DNA of 64,000 bases, from NCBI RefSeq assembly GCF_000760695.4, contig NZ_JHEG04000001.1:813824-877823 (forward strand), in the 5' to 3' direction. Below the pieces are notes generated by a model, which worked only from the letters and a program-made list of their open reading frames with translations, searched no databases and was not told where the DNA came from. Below, one piece after another: positions 63,560 to 64,000 of the stretch (its first letter is position 1; each line of letters starts with the position of its first letter). Made by a program: the position numbers and the translations under genes. The stretch is from Tolypothrix bouteillei VB521301 (GTDB lineage: Bacteria > Cyanobacteriota > Cyanobacteriia > Cyanobacteriales > Nostocaceae).

Positions 63560-64000
63560 ATGGCTTCTTCCCACTCTAATCGTTGAGATGTTTGGCTCAA
63601 GTCTCCCCTAGATGTGTCCTTTACTCTCTCCACTCTTCACCGCGTTATTTTTGGTAAAAATGGATTTTTTTACCGTACTCATTACCCACATCTTTAATTG
63701 GGACTATACATCCAATTGGAAGCTATTTAAGGTTTTTAACCAGAGCCTATTTTTTTAGTTTCCTACTTTATAATATTTCATAAATTTTTCTAAAAATGTG
63801 TTCTTAACGAGCTAAAGAAGTTTTAAAAAACTACGCTTAAGAAGTAATTGAATAACACTTTTCCATGTTCGCATCATATAGTTAATAATTGTTAATCTAG
63901 AACAATTCGGATAATTAAAATATATCTTTTCATGCAATTATTAATAATATTAATATTTATATTTTTAAATTTTATGTTAAAAAAACAACATTTTTATTTT
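63560..64000. other. 441-bp AT-rich region upstream of patB/cnfR
   Basis: No gene is supported. It has an inverted repeat GGTAAAAA (63653-63660) and TTTTTACC (63667-63674), about 100 bp upstream of the start codon, and becomes extremely AT-rich toward the right edge. I found no GTA-N8-TAC (NtcA) site. Confidence 0.5.
63653..63674. promoter_or_regulatory. inverted repeat upstream of patB/cnfR
   Basis: Eight-bp arms GGTAAAAA and TTTTTACC enclose six bases, 94 bp before the chosen ATG. The position suits an operator or regulator site for patB/cnfR. A/T-rich arms make a chance origin quite possible. Confidence 0.3.

Noticed and set aside
63560..64000. NtcA or heterocyst-type promoter upstream of patB/cnfR
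   Set aside because: I found no GTA-N8-TAC match with a suitably placed -10 element; only an A/T-rich inverted repeat.
1..64000. CRISPR arrays and tRNA or rRNA genes
   Set aside because: I saw no regularly spaced identical repeats and no cloverleaf or rRNA-like sequence on reading; a dedicated scan was not possible.

Overview
The window comes from a filamentous, probably nitrogen-fixing cyanobacterium of the Nostocales type. The evidence is frequent GCGATCGC (HIP1) octamers (for example 1327, 4203, 14691, 28383), cyanobacterial-type glgA, hemC and dnaK, cyanobacterial palindromic intergenic repeats, PEP-CTERM-like sorting, and a PatB/CnfR-type ferredoxin-HTH nitrogen-fixation regulator at the right edge. 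I cannot name the species.

Left part (1-18.7 kb): mostly housekeeping and envelope genes on both strands. There is a possible IS200/IS605-type right end at the edge, a membrane alpha/beta hydrolase, a coiled-coil protein, two small membrane proteins, a PAS histidine kinase, three secreted proteins (SH3b, LytM peptidase, and a small paralogue of the peptidase's C-terminal domain), glgA, hemC, a hicBA toxin-antitoxin pair, a tRNA-dihydrouridine synthase, dnaK, a coiled-coil membrane protein and an acetoacetate-decarboxylase-like protein.

Central part (18.7-58.2 kb): about 39 kb in which every credible gene is on the minus strand; this is an exopolysaccharide locus. In transcription order it holds a glycosyltransferase between two direct repeats, a zinc-ribbon protein, an ABC polysaccharide exporter (Wzm/Wzt), and a nucleotide-amino-sugar block (WlbB-like acetyltransferase, PEP-CTERM protein, Gfo/Idh oxidoreductase, DegT aminotransferase, an unrecognised Rossmann protein, a formyltransferase-like protein, an NAD-epimerase and a second aminotransferase). 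Next come a large glycosyltransferase/methyltransferase fusion, eight further glycosyltransferases, a beta-helix protein, an FkbM methyltransferase, a Wzy-like polymerase candidate and a WcaF-like acetyltransferase. The block ends with two giant secreted modular proteins (1514 and 1082 aa) that share DUF4082/Ig-like repeats, and a WecA/MraY-type initiating phosphoglycosyltransferase.

Right part (58.2-64 kb): a 1.5 kb non-coding region, then a Wzc-like polysaccharide co-polymerase/BY-kinase on the plus strand, converging with patB/cnfR.

Working model: WecA-type initiation, assembly by about ten glycosyltransferases with at least one diamino/formylamino sugar, export by Wzm/Wzt and/or a Wzy/Wzc route, and trimming or binding of the polymer outside the cell by the two giant proteins. 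The least explained parts are the two giant proteins, the 333-aa Rossmann protein, the 787-aa fusion, and the repeats around the glycosyltransferase at 56.9-58.2 kb.
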